Assembly (NCBI GenBank): GCA_003220315.1
Contig: QHSA01000160.1
Location: 1 to 61,244, forward strand
Length of the DNA stretch: 61,244 nucleotides
Direction: 5' to 3'
Source of the DNA: Candidatus Rokuibacteriota bacterium
GTDB lineage: Bacteria; Methylomirabilota; Methylomirabilia; Rokubacteriales; CSP1-6
A model generated the notes under the pieces. The model made no database searches. It saw only the letters and a program-made list of their open reading frames with translations, and had not been told where the DNA came from. Both the position numbers and the translations under genes were made by a program. Below are positions 9,856 through 20,157 of the stretch, one piece after another. Position 1 is the first letter of the stretch. Each line of letters starts with the position of its first letter.

Positions 9856-10372
9856 GTTCGAGGACGAATACTCGGCAGCGCTCGAAGGCGAAGTCCGCGA
9901 GACCAGGGGGGCGCTCCTGAACGACACGATCAGCGTGCTCGGTCCGGCCGATCCGATCTGCCTGCCCGGGACCGCGACGGTCCACGAGGCGGTCGAAACG
10001 ATGCTCGCCCGCCGTCAGGCAGGGGTGCTGATCACGGACGCCGCGGGACGGCTGACGGGCATCTTCACGGAGCGCGACGTGCTCACGCGCGTGGTCGGCA
10101 AGGGCCTCGACGCGCGCCAAACGGTGCTCGACAAGGTGATGACCCGTAATCCCGAGGCGCTCACGGCGCGGGACCGCGTGGCCTACGCCGTCCACTCGAT
10201 GAGCGTCGCCGGGTACCGCACGGTGCCGCTCGTCGACGCCGAGCGGCGGCCGATCGGCGTGGTCACCGTGAACGACGTGATCCGCTGGCTGGCCAACCTG
10301 TTTCCGGAAGCCGTCCTGAACCTGCCGCCCGGCGACACGCTCAAGAGGCCCAGCGAGATCGACGCGGGGTAG
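9848..10372 (+). CDS. Tandem CBS-domain protein
   Basis: 174-aa protein with two CBS motifs forming a Bateman module. The first is about residues 30-95 (GVLITDAAGRLTGIFTERDVL); the second is about 97-160 (YRTVPLVDAERRPIGVVTVNDVIRWL). Such modules usually bind adenine nucleotides and regulate an attached or partner protein. No partner domain is fused here. It starts within the 3' end of the LysR gene, so the two are probably co-transcribed. A link to glutamate synthase or to korAB energy metabolism is possible but speculative. Confidence 0.85.
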   Translation: MGEFEDEYSAALEGEVRETRGALLNDTISVLGPADPICLPGTATVHEAVETMLARRQAGVLITDAAGRLTGIFTERDVLTRVVGKGLDARQTVLDKVMTRNPEALTARDRVAYAVHSMSVAGYRTVPLVDAERRPIGVVTVNDVIRWLANLFPEAVLNLPPGDTLKRPSEIDAG

Positions 10373-10420
10373 GGTACAAACCTTGCCCGTAGGGAGAGCG
10401 TCCGATAAAATCATGATGGT

Positions 10421-10457
10421 CTGCCCGACTTGGAGCGCACTGACCGCAGTCGGGCAG
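10421..10457 (+). other. Perfect 10-bp inverted repeat between the CBS gene and korA
   Basis: CTGCCCGACT (10421-10430) pairs perfectly with AGTCGGGCAG (10448-10457) around a 17-nt loop. It lies 48 bp after the CBS stop and about 80 bp before the korA start. There is no U-run after it, so it is not a classic intrinsic terminator. It could be a factor-assisted terminator, a leader hairpin of korAB or an operator dyad. Confidence 0.5.
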
Positions 10458-10534
10458 CCTCTGAAACGAAACCCGAGGCCCCGATGTCCGCGGTCTGCGC
10501 GTGCGCCTGAAACCGAGCGAGGAGACGAGCGTCG

Positions 10535-12396
10535 ATGAGTGAAACCGCGGCCCCCGCCAAGGGCAAGTCGCTGAAGGAGCTGGATCGTGCCGTCGTCCGC
10601 TTCGCCGGCGACTCCGGCGACGGCATGCAGCTGACCGGCGAGCAGTTCACGACCGAATCCGCGTGGGCCGGCAACGACATCGCGACCTTGCCAAACTTCC
10701 CCGCCGAGATCCGCGCCCCCGCGGGCACGTTGTTCGGCGTCTCCAGCTTCCAGCTCCAATTCGGGAGTCAGCGCGTCTACACGCCCGGCGACCGGCTCGA
10801 CTGCCTGGTGGCGATGAATCCGGCCGCGCTCAAGGTGCACCTGCGCGACCTCAAGCCCGGCGGGCTGCTCGTCGTCAACACCGCGGCCTTCGACAAGCGC
10901 AACCTCGACAAGGCGGGCTACGCCGCGAACCCCCTCGAGGAGTCGACGCTGGCCGAGCGCTACCGGCTCCACAAGGTGGACATGACGGCGCTGACCTACG
11001 AGGCGATCAAGGACCTGCCGCTCGGCGCGAAGGAGAAGGACCGAACCAAGAACTTCTTTGCGCTCGGCCTGGTCTCGTGGATCTACACCCGGCCGCTCGA
11101 GCCCACGCTCGAGTGGATCACGAAAAAGTTCGCGAAGAACGCGTCCATCGCCGAGGCCAACACGCGCGTGCTGAAGGCGGGCCACGCCTACGGCGAGACC
11201 GCCGAGATCTTCGCCGAGCACTACACGATCGAGCCGGCGGAGATGGCGCCGGGGCTCTACCGGGCGATGACCGGCAACCGGGCTCTCGCGTGGGGGATCC
11301 TGGCGGCCGCCCAGCGCTCGAAGATCCCCGTGGTGTACGGCGCCTACCCGATCACGCCGGCGAGCGACATTCTGCATGAGCTCGCGCTCCACAAACGGTT
11401 CCGCGTGCGCACGATCCAGGCCGAGGACGAGATCGCCGCGGTCACGGCGGCGATCGGCGCGGCCTTCGGGGGGGCCATCGGCGTCACCGGGTCGAGCGGC
11501 CCGGGCATCGCGCTCAAGGGCGAGGCGATCGGCCTCGCGGTCACGGCCGAGCTGCCGCTCGTGATCTTCGACATCCAGCGGGGCGGCCCGTCGACGGGAC
11601 TGCCCACGAAGACCGAGCAGGCGGATCTGATGCAGGCGCTGTACGGCCGCAACAGCGAGTCGCCCGTCGTCGTCCTGGCGCCCGCGACACCGGGGGACTG
11701 CTTCTACATCGCCTACGAGGCCGTGCGCGTCGCGACGAAGTACATGGTCCCGGTGATGGTGCTGAGCGACGGGTTCCTGGCGAACGGCTCGGAGCCGTGG
11801 CTCATCCCGGATCCCGAGACGCTGCCGCCGATCGAGATCGGCTTTCGGACGGAGAGCGCCGGGTTCTTCCCGTACCTGCGCGACCCCGCGACGCTCGCGC
11901 GTCCGTGGGTGCGCCCCGGGACGCCAGGGCTCGAGCACCGCATCGGCGGGATCGAAAAGCAGGACGTCACGGGCAACATCTCCTACGACCCCGAGAACCA
12001 CGACCACATGGTCCGGACGCGCGCGGAGAAGGTGCGGCGCGTGGCCCAGGAGATTCCCCCCACGACGATCAACGGCCCTGCGACCGGCGACCTCCTCGTC
12101 GTCGGCTGGGGCGGGACGTATGGCGCGATCACGGCGGCGGTCGAGCGCGCGCAGACGGAGGGCAGGACGGTCGCCTCGATCCACCTCCGCTACATGAACC
12201 CGCTGCCGCCCGACCTCGGCCAGATCCTGCGCGAGTACCGGAGGGTGCTCGTGCCGGAAATCAACAGCGGCCAGCTCGTCCGGGTGCTCCGCGCCGAATA
12301 CCTGGTGGACGCCGTCGGCTTCAACCGCATGCGCGGCCTGCCGCTCGCGAGCGAGGAGATCCTGGAAGCCATCAACCAGCTGGTGGGGAGCCCAAC

Positions 12397-12400
<4 letters not shown>
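10535..12400 (+). CDS. korA: 2-oxoacid (2-oxoglutarate):ferredoxin oxidoreductase, fused gamma-alpha subunit
   Basis: 621-aa subunit combining the gamma domain (residues about 15-200, FAGDSGDGMQLTGEQF) and the alpha/pyrimidine-binding domain (about 225-600, YGAYPITPASDILHEL). This is the domain order of two-subunit KorA-type enzymes, which oxidatively decarboxylate 2-oxoglutarate (or reduce succinyl-CoA) with ferredoxin. No Fe-S cysteine motif is present, as usual for this subunit. korB follows with a 4-bp ATGA overlap. The substrate is assigned from overall similarity to KorA; a pyruvate or broad 2-oxoacid specificity cannot be excluded. Confidence 0.9.
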
Positions 12401-13425
<1,025 letters not shown>

Positions 13426-13505
13426 GCGTCGCCTCCGACCGTGTGACCACACTTGCCGGCGTCCCTCGGGGAGCCGGCAAGGTCGTTTTCGGGTAAGGTG
13501 ATGCC

Positions 13506-14951
13506 ATGCCGCTAGGTCCCGGTCTCCTCGACGAGCTCCGGCGGATCCTCGGCCCGGACGGCCTCGTCGCCTCCGCGGAAGGGCGACTCGTCTACGAATG
13601 CGACATGCACACCTTCTACAAGGGCGCGCCCGACGTCGTCGCCCTGCCCGAGAGCACCGCCGAGGTCGTGGCGATCGTGCGCCTCTGTCGCGGCGAGCGC
13701 GTGCCCATCGTCCCGCGCGGCTCGGGCACGGGCCTGATCGGCGGCGCCATGGCGCCCCTCGGCGGGGTGATGATCGGACTGAACCGGATGACCCGGATCG
13801 TCGAGATCGACCTCGCGAACCGCGCGGCGACGGTCCAGCCGGGGCTGATCAACCTCTGGCTCACGCGCGCGGTGCAGGAGCGGGGATGGTTCTTCGCGCC
13901 CGATCCCTCGAGCCAGATGGTCTCGTCCATCGGCGGCAACGTGTCGACCAACGCCGGCGGGCCGCACTGTCTCAAGTACGGCATCACCGCCAACCACGTC
14001 CTGGGGCTCGAGCTGGTCACGGGCGCGGGCGAGGTCGTGCGGCTCGGCGGGAAGGTCGCCGACCGCGCGGGCTACGACCTGACGGGCGTCGCCGTCGGCT
14101 CGGAGGGGACGTTCGGCCTCGTGACGGCGGTGACGGTCCGGCTCCTCCACACGGCCGAGGCGGTCCAGACGATCCTCGCCTCCTTTGGGTCCATCGAGGA
14201 GGCGTCCGAGGCGGTCTCGGCGATCATCGCCGCGGGCATCATCCCGGCGGCCCTGGAGATGCTCGACGAGCTGATGATCCGGGCGATCAACGAGGGGACG
14301 GGTGCCGGATATCCGAAGGACGCGGGCGCGGTGCTCCTCATCGAGCTGGACGGCCCGCGCGCCGAGGTCCTGGCGCAGGCGGAGCGCGTGGCGACGATCT
14401 GCCGCGAGCGCGGCGCTCTCGACGTCAGAGTCGCGCGCGACGAGAGCGAGCGCGCGCTCCTGTGGAAAGGACGCAAGGAGGCGGCGGGCGCGGTGGGGCG
14501 CCTCGCGCCGACGTACCTGCTTCAGGATTGCGTGGTGCCGCGCTCCAGGCTCCCCGAGATCATGCGCGCGCTCCGCGCGATCGCCGAGCGCCACCGCGTG
14601 CAGATCGCCAACGTCTTTCACGCGGGCGACGGCAACCTCCACCCGCTCATCCTCTACGACGACCGGAACCCCGAGGAGCTCGAGCGCGCGAAGGCGGCGA
14701 ACGAGGCGCTGCTCCACGCCTGTATCGCGATGGGCGGCACGATCACGGGCGAGCACGGCGTGGGTCTCGACAAGGCCAAGAATCTCCCGCTCCAGTACGG
14801 CGAGGCCGATCTGAACTTCATGGCCCGGCTGCGCCGCATCTTCGACCCCGACCGGATCATGAATCCCGGTAAGCTGCTCCCCTCGCATCCGGCCTGCGGC
14901 GAGGGGTTCCGCCCGGCGCGGCCCCGTGTGCCGGAGGGCGCGTGGATCTAG
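13506..14951 (+). CDS. glcD: Glycolate/lactate oxidase FAD subunit (GlcD-like)
   Basis: 481-aa FAD-linked oxidase. It has an FAD_binding_4/PCMH domain (PRGSGTGLIGGAMAP near residue 75, SSIGGNVSTNAGGPHCLKYG near 140) and a C-terminal FAD-oxidase domain ending NVFHAGDGNLHPLILYDD ... GEHGVGLDKAK. This is the GlcD layout: oxidation of glycolate or D-2-hydroxyacids to the 2-oxoacid. It leads a same-strand run with glcE and glcF, which together make the membrane-associated enzyme. The last 20 residues are a low-complexity proline/arginine tail. D-lactate is an alternative substrate given the downstream lutABC genes. Confidence 0.9.
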   Translation: MPLGPGLLDELRRILGPDGLVASAEGRLVYECDMHTFYKGAPDVVALPESTAEVVAIVRLCRGERVPIVPRGSGTGLIGGAMAPLGGVMIGLNRMTRIVEIDLANRAATVQPGLINLWLTRAVQERGWFFAPDPSSQMVSSIGGNVSTNAGGPHCLKYGITANHVLGLELVTGAGEVVRLGGKVADRAGYDLTGVAVGSEGTFGLVTAVTVRLLHTAEAVQTILASFGSIEEASEAVSAIIAAGIIPAALEMLDELMIRAINEGTGAGYPKDAGAVLLIELDGPRAEVLAQAERVATICRERGALDVRVARDESERALLWKGRKEAAGAVGRLAPTYLLQDCVVPRSRLPEIMRALRAIAERHRVQIANVFHAGDGNLHPLILYDDRNPEELERAKAANEALLHACIAMGGTITGEHGVGLDKAKNLPLQYGEADLNFMARLRRIFDPDRIMNPGKLLPSHPACGEGFRPARPRVPEGAWI

Positions 14952-15011
14952 CGCCGGGCACGCTGCGGTCGCCCGTGCGGAGTCGCCGAAGCTCGTTGGA
15001 GGCGCACTAGC

Positions 15012-16322
15012 GTGAGCATCCTCGCACGCCCGATCCAGGGCGCGCTCGCGGCGATCGTGGGTCGCGAGGCCTTGGTGGACGACACGGCGGCCCGCGTGAG
15101 CGCCGCCGTCGACGGCCTCGTGCCGCGCTGGATCGTCCGGCCGCGGTCACTCGAGCACGTGAGCCGCGTGCTCGCCCTCGCCTGGGACGCGGAGCTGGCC
15201 GTCGTGCCCCGGGGCGGCGGCAACGCCCTCGCGCTCGGTCACCCGCCGTCTCGCCTGGACCTGGTCCTCGACCTCCGACGGCTCGATCGCGTCGTCGAGT
15301 ACAACCCCGACGACCTCACGGTCACCGTGGAGGCGGGGACCACGATGGGCGCGCTCGCGGCGCGCGTCGGGGCGCGACGGCAGCTCCTTCCGCTCGATCC
15401 GGCCGGGGTGGAGCGCCGGACGCTGGGCGGGCTCGCGGCGACCGACGCGAGCGGCCCGCTGCGAGCCCGCTATGGCACCATGCGCGACCTGCTGCTCGGA
15501 GTGCGTTTCGTCCAGGCGGACGGAGTGATGACCTGGGGAGGGGCCAAGGTCGTGAAGTCCGTCAGCGGCTACGACGTCCCCAAGCTCATGGTGGGCGCCC
15601 TCGGGACCCTCGGTGTCCTCGGCGAGCTGACCCTCCGGCTCCACCCCGAGCCCGAGTTCGAGGCGACCTGGCTCGCGGTCTTCACGGACGTGGCCGCGGC
15701 GCAGGCCTTCGTCGCGCGCCTCGTGGACTCGACGGTGCAGCCGAGCCGGGTCGAGTTCCTGAACCGCGCGGGCCTCGCCGCCTGCGGCGCCGGCGACGGG
15801 CCAGCGGCCGTGGCGGTCTCGATCGGCACGGCGGAGGAGGCGGTTCGTGCCCAGGGCGAGACGGTCGCGCGCTTCGCCCGGGAAGCGGGCGCGTGGCTCC
15901 GGCCGCTCGGCGCAAGCTTCTGGGCGGCGCATGCGGAGGCCACGGCGCTGGACGGGGCGATCGTGCTCTCCGTGGGAACCCTCGTGACCCTGGTCGGCGA
16001 GACGGCCGCCGAGACCGAGCGCGCCGTCGCGGCGGCCGGGGTCGCGGCGACGCTCACGGGCGCGGCCACGCTCGGAAGCCTCCGTGCCGCGTTCCCCGCG
16101 GTGGAGCCTCGAGCCGTCGGGACGCTCGTCGAGCGCCTGCGTGCGTTCCTCGCGCCCGTCGGCGGCGGCGTGATCATCCAGCGCGCGCCGGCGGCGGTGC
16201 GCGCCGCCGTCGATCCGTGGGGGCCGGTCGAGCCCGGCGCCCTCTCGCTGATGCGCGGGCTCAAGGACGAGTTCGACGCCAAGCGAGTGCTCAACCCCGG
16301 ACGCTTCGTCGGCGGACTCTGA
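15012..16322 (+). CDS. glcE: Glycolate oxidase FAD-binding subunit (GlcE-like)
   Basis: 436-aa protein with a degenerate FAD_binding_4 domain: VVPRGGGNALALGHPPSRLD near residue 60, LGGLAATDASGPLRARYGTMRDLLLG near 140. The C-terminus (LMRGLKDEFDAKRVLNPGRF) is typical of GlcE. It starts at a GTG 60 bp after glcD, and its stop overlaps the glcF start by one base. GlcE is thought to be a second flavin subunit of the GlcDEF complex. The order D-E-F is canonical. Confidence 0.88.
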   Translation: MSILARPIQGALAAIVGREALVDDTAARVSAAVDGLVPRWIVRPRSLEHVSRVLALAWDAELAVVPRGGGNALALGHPPSRLDLVLDLRRLDRVVEYNPDDLTVTVEAGTTMGALAARVGARRQLLPLDPAGVERRTLGGLAATDASGPLRARYGTMRDLLLGVRFVQADGVMTWGGAKVVKSVSGYDVPKLMVGALGTLGVLGELTLRLHPEPEFEATWLAVFTDVAAAQAFVARLVDSTVQPSRVEFLNRAGLAACGAGDGPAAVAVSIGTAEEAVRAQGETVARFAREAGAWLRPLGASFWAAHAEATALDGAIVLSVGTLVTLVGETAAETERAVAAAGVAATLTGAATLGSLRAAFPAVEPRAVGTLVERLRAFLAPVGGGVIIQRAPAAVRAAVDPWGPVEPGALSLMRGLKDEFDAKRVLNPGRFVGGL

Positions 16323-17575
16323 TGGCGTTGTCGGCGTTCGCCCCGCCCGACGCTCCCGACCTCGAGGAGATCCGGAAGTGCGTCCACTGCGGCATCTGCC
16401 TGCCCCAGTGTCCAACGTACCGGGTGCTGGGCGAGGAGATGGACTCGCCGCGCGGCCGGATCTATCTGATGCGGGCCGCGGCGGAGGGACGTCTCACCCT
16501 GACCGAGACCTTCACCCGCCACATCGACCTCTGTCTTGGCTGCCGGGCGTGCGAGACTGCGTGTCCCTCGGGCGTCCGCTTCGGCTCACTCCTCGAGGCG
16601 ACGCGCGCCCAGCTCCGACGCCACGGTCCGCCGCCGAGACGGCGCTTCCTGGACCGATTCATCTATGCGGTGTTCCCGGAGCCGGACCGCCTGGGCGCGG
16701 CGCTCGGGCTCTTGCGTCTCTATCGGCGGTCGGGGCTCCAGCGCCTCGTGCGGTCGACGGGGGCGCTGAGGTTCTTCCCGCGGCTCGCCGCGATGGAGGG
16801 ACTGCTCGGCGACGTGCCGCGCGCCGAGCCGCTCCCGGAGCTCTACCCCGCGCGCGGGCGGCGGCGCGGCCGCGTCGGGCTCCTGACCGGGTGCGTGCAG
16901 CGCCACCTGTTCCCCCACGTCAACCGCGACACGGCACGCCTGCTGGCGCTCGCGGGGTGGGAGGTCGTGGTCCCGCGCGGCCAGGGGTGCTGCGGCGCCC
17001 TCGAGCTCCACGCGGGACGGACCGACGACTTCCGTGCGCGCGCGCGACGGCTCGTGGCGACGTTCCCCGACGACGTCGACTGGGTCGTGACCAACGCGGC
17101 GGGGTGCGGGTCGGCGATGAAGGAATACGGCCACTGGGTGCGGGAGGCGAGCGGACTCGCGGTGCGGACGCGCGACGTGACGGAGATGCTCGCGGACGCC
17201 GAGCTGCCGCTCGGCAGGCTCGAGCTGACCGTGACCTATCACGACGCCTGCCACCTCGCCCACGGCCAGCGCGTGCGTCAGGAGCCGCGGCAGCTCCTCC
17301 GGCGGATCCCCGGCCTCAGGCTCGTGGAGCTCGCGGAGAGCGACCTCTGCTGCGGAAGCGCGGGGGTGTACAGCATCCTCGAGCCCGGGATCGCGCGCGA
17401 GCTCCTGGAGCTCAAGATCACGCGGATCGCGGAGACGGGGGCCACGGTCGTGGCGACGGGGAATCCCGGCTGTCTCATGCAGATCGCTCAGGGCGCTCGT
17501 GCGCGCGGCCTGGACGTCACGGTCGTCCATCCCGTAGAGTTGCTGGTCAGATCCATCGAAGGGGAGGCGATATGA
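16322..17575 (+). CDS. glcF: Glycolate oxidase iron-sulfur subunit (GlcF-like)
   Basis: 417-aa protein with two 4Fe-4S motifs near the N-terminus (CVHCGICLPQCPTYR and CLGCRACETACPSGV) and two CCG domains (GQGCCGALELHAG and DLCCGSAGVYSI), as in GlcF and other HdrB/D-type electron-transfer subunits. It passes electrons from GlcD/E flavins to the quinone pool. The ATG at 16322 shares a base with the glcE stop. An upstream in-frame extension exists but is only read-through across glcE. A cupin gene and lutABC follow on the same strand. Confidence 0.92.
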   Translation: MALSAFAPPDAPDLEEIRKCVHCGICLPQCPTYRVLGEEMDSPRGRIYLMRAAAEGRLTLTETFTRHIDLCLGCRACETACPSGVRFGSLLEATRAQLRRHGPPPRRRFLDRFIYAVFPEPDRLGAALGLLRLYRRSGLQRLVRSTGALRFFPRLAAMEGLLGDVPRAEPLPELYPARGRRRGRVGLLTGCVQRHLFPHVNRDTARLLALAGWEVVVPRGQGCCGALELHAGRTDDFRARARRLVATFPDDVDWVVTNAAGCGSAMKEYGHWVREASGLAVRTRDVTEMLADAELPLGRLELTVTYHDACHLAHGQRVRQEPRQLLRRIPGLRLVELAESDLCCGSAGVYSILEPGIARELLELKITRIAETGATVVATGNPGCLMQIAQGARARGLDVTVVHPVELLVRSIEGEAI

Positions 17576-17645
17576 GGAGCGGGGCCACGCCGCGCCTCGT
17601 CTCAGGCCACCCATCGAGTGTCGAGGGCTCGAGGCCCCCGGGACC

Positions 17646-18014
17646 ATGAAGATTCGCGTGAAGGACCACGTGAAGTTCCAGGCCGACAAGATGGCGAAGA
17701 TCGCGCTCGCCACGACGGCGCGCGCCCAGCTCGACCTCTACTGCGTCGCGCCGGGCCAGGCCCAGACGCCACACCGCCACGTGGATCAAGACAAGATCTA
17801 CTACGTGCTCGAGGGGCGCGGGCGCTTCCGCGTGGGCGCCGACGAGGAGACCGTCGAGGCGGGCGAGGCGGTGGTCGCCCGGGCGGGAGTCGAGCATGGC
17901 CTCGTCAACGACGGCCGGGTCCCTCTGGTCGCCCTCGTCGTCGTCACGCCCCCGCCAGCGCACCTGTCGCAGGCCACCCACGGTGGCGCCGGCCGCGCGG
18001 CACCCGAGACATGA
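17646..18014 (+). CDS. Small cupin-domain protein
   Basis: 122-aa single cupin. The metal-binding pattern is visible: HRHVDQDKIYYVLEGRGRF (motif 1, two His and a later Glu) and AGVEHGLVND (motif 2). The product is probably a small metal-dependent isomerase, a sensor or a storage-type protein. It sits between glcF and lutA and its stop overlaps the lutA ATG (ATGA), so it belongs to the same transcript. No family-specific function can be assigned. The last 25 residues are likely disordered. Confidence 0.8.
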   Translation: MKIRVKDHVKFQADKMAKIALATTARAQLDLYCVAPGQAQTPHRHVDQDKIYYVLEGRGRFRVGADEETVEAGEAVVARAGVEHGLVNDGRVPLVALVVVTPPPAHLSQATHGGAGRAAPET

Positions 18015-18742
18015 CGGTGATGCGCGCCTCGCTGATGATCACGTGCCTCGGCGACATGTTCTTCCCCGAGGTGGGCGTGAGCATCGTTCGGCTCCTCCGG
18101 CGCCTCGGCGTGACCGTCGAGTTCCCGCAGGGCCAAACGTGTTGTGGGCTGCCCCTCTTCAACTCCGGCTACCACGCCGAGGCGCGCCGTGTGGCGGCAC
18201 GCACCGTCGCGCTCTTTCGCGACGCCGATCACGTCGTCGTGCCCTCGGGCTCGTGCGCGTGGATGGTCAGGCACGAGTACCCGGGGCTCGTGGGGGAGCC
18301 GGAGCTCGCCAGGGACGCGCTCCGTCTCGCGGCGCGGGTCTACGAGCTCTCGCAGTTCCTCGTCCGTGTGCTGGGCCGGTCCGAGTTTCACTCGACCGTG
18401 CGCGGACGCGTCACCTACCACGACTCGTGCCACCTCCTCCGAGGACTCCACGAAGCCGAGAGCCCGCGTGAGGTCCTCCGTCACCTCGCGGGCGTCGAGT
18501 TCGTCGAGCTGCCGGGCGCCGACGAGTGCTGCGGCTTCGGCGGGTCGTTCGCCGTGCGCCTGCCGGAGGTGTCCTCCCAGATCCTCGAGAAGAAGCTCAG
18601 GCACGTCGAGGCGACCGGCGCCGCGTGCCTGGTCGCGTGCGACGCGGGGTGCTTGATGCAGATGGGGGGCGGTCTCCGGCGCCGGGGCTCGCGCGTGCGC
18701 GCCCTGCACCTCGCGGAGCTCCTCGACGGGGGCCGGGCGTGA
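18011..18742 (+). CDS. lutA: L-lactate utilisation Fe-S protein LutA
   Basis: 244-codon CCG-domain protein. It has CLGDMFFPEVGVSIVRLL at the N-terminus, GQTCCGLPLFNSGY near residue 45, YHDSCHLLRGLHE near 140, and ADECCGFGGSFAVRLP near 170. This is the LutA/LldE layout (two cysteine-rich domains). LutABC oxidises L-lactate to pyruvate without a flavin-type lactate dehydrogenase. The ATG at 18011 overlaps the cupin stop; a second ATG at 18020 is possible. Its stop overlaps the lutB GTG. Confidence 0.9.
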   Translation: MTVMRASLMITCLGDMFFPEVGVSIVRLLRRLGVTVEFPQGQTCCGLPLFNSGYHAEARRVAARTVALFRDADHVVVPSGSCAWMVRHEYPGLVGEPELARDALRLAARVYELSQFLVRVLGRSEFHSTVRGRVTYHDSCHLLRGLHEAESPREVLRHLAGVEFVELPGADECCGFGGSFAVRLPEVSSQILEKKLRHVEATGAACLVACDAGCLMQMGGGLRRRGSRVRALHLAELLDGGRA

Positions 18743-20157
18743 GCCAGGCCGACCTCTCGATCCCCTTCCGCCGGCGCGCCGGCCGCGCGATGGAAGACGC
18801 CTTCCTCCAGGAGGCGCTGACCATCGCGACGACGAAGTTCATCGGGCTCCGCCGCGAGGCGTTCGACGCCTTCCCCGAGGGTGAGGGCCTCCGTGACCGG
18901 GCGCGGGAGATCAAGGAAGCGACGCTGCAACACCTCGATCGCTACCTCGAGCAGCTGATCGGGAACGTCGAGCGCTTCGGGGGGCGGGTGCACTTCGCGA
19001 CGACGGCGGCGGAGGCGCGCGCCGTCATCCTCGAGATCGGCCGCCGGGCGGGCGCCCGGATGGCGGTGAAGTCGAAGTCCATGGCCACCGAGGAGATCCA
19101 TCTCAACGAGGCGCTCGAGGAGGCCGGGATCGTCCCGGTGGAGACGGATCTCGGCGAGTACATCATCCAGCTCGCCCACGAGCGGCCGTCGCACATCATC
19201 GCGCCCGCGATCCACAAGACGAAGGGCCAGATCGCCGACCTCTTCGGGAAGGAGCTCAAGCGCACGGTTCCCGCGGATCCCGAGGCGCTCACGCAGCTCG
19301 CGCGGGGCGAGCTGCGGGAGAAGTTCCTCCAGGCGGACCTCGGGATCACGGGGGCGAACTTCGCGGTCGCGGACACGGGCACCGTCGTCCTGGTCACCAA
19401 CGAGGGCAACGGCCGCATGGTGACCTCGCTTCCCCGTGTCCACGTCGCGGTGATGGGCGTCGAGAAGGTCGTGCCCTCGATGAGCGACCTCATGGTGTTC
19501 CTGGCGATCCTCGCGAAGAGCGCGACCGGCCAGAAGCTCTCCGTCTACACGACGCTCGTCCAGGGACCGCGGCGCGCGGGGGAGCTCGAGGGGCCGGAGG
19601 AGTTCCATCTGGTCCTCCTGGACAACGGCCGGGTCGATCAGCTCGCGGGGCCGCTCCGCGAGGCGCTCTACTGTCTGCGCTGCGGCGCGTGCCTCAACGT
19701 CTGCCCGGTCTACCGTCAGATCGGCGGCCACGCCTACGGCCACACGTACCCAGGGCCGATCGGAATATTGTTGACGGCGATGCTCAACGGCCCCGCCTCG
19801 GTGAAGGAGCTGGCGCACGCCTCCTCACTCTGCGGGGCGTGTGCCGACGCGTGCCCGGTGCGGATCGATATCCCGCGCATGCTCATCGAGCTCCGGCGCC
19901 AGGTGGACGAGAAGCGGATCGCGCCCTGGATCGAGCGGGTCGTGTTCGAGTCGTTCGGGTGGCTCCTGGCGCGCCCGCTCCTCTACGGGCTGGCGGGCCG
20001 CATCGCCCGCGTCCTGCAGCGTCCCTTCGTCCGTGACGGCGCGATCCGGAGCCTCCCGCTCTTCGGTGACTGGACGCGGACGCGCGATCTCCCCGCGGTG
20101 GCGAGCCGGACCTTCCGGGAGCGCTGGAACGAGCTGGAGAGGGAGACCCCGCGATGA
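18739..20157 (+). CDS. lutB: L-lactate utilisation Fe-S protein LutB
   Basis: 472-aa protein with an N-terminal LUD domain (IGNVERFGGRVHFATTAAEA; TGANFAVADTGTVVLVTNEG) and two C-terminal 4Fe-4S motifs (CLRCGACLNVCPVYR and CGACADACPVRIDIP). This is the LutB/LldF structure. Translation starts at GTG 18739 within the lutA stop and ends in an ATGA overlap with lutC. An open frame extends further upstream across lutA, but homology begins at this GTG. The tight coupling indicates a stoichiometric LutABC complex. Confidence 0.92.
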   Translation: MSQADLSIPFRRRAGRAMEDAFLQEALTIATTKFIGLRREAFDAFPEGEGLRDRAREIKEATLQHLDRYLEQLIGNVERFGGRVHFATTAAEARAVILEIGRRAGARMAVKSKSMATEEIHLNEALEEAGIVPVETDLGEYIIQLAHERPSHIIAPAIHKTKGQIADLFGKELKRTVPADPEALTQLARGELREKFLQADLGITGANFAVADTGTVVLVTNEGNGRMVTSLPRVHVAVMGVEKVVPSMSDLMVFLAILAKSATGQKLSVYTTLVQGPRRAGELEGPEEFHLVLLDNGRVDQLAGPLREALYCLRCGACLNVCPVYRQIGGHAYGHTYPGPIGILLTAMLNGPASVKELAHASSLCGACADACPVRIDIPRMLIELRRQVDEKRIAPWIERVVFESFGWLLARPLLYGLAGRIARVLQRPFVRDGAIRSLPLFGDWTRTRDLPAVASRTFRERWNELERETPR

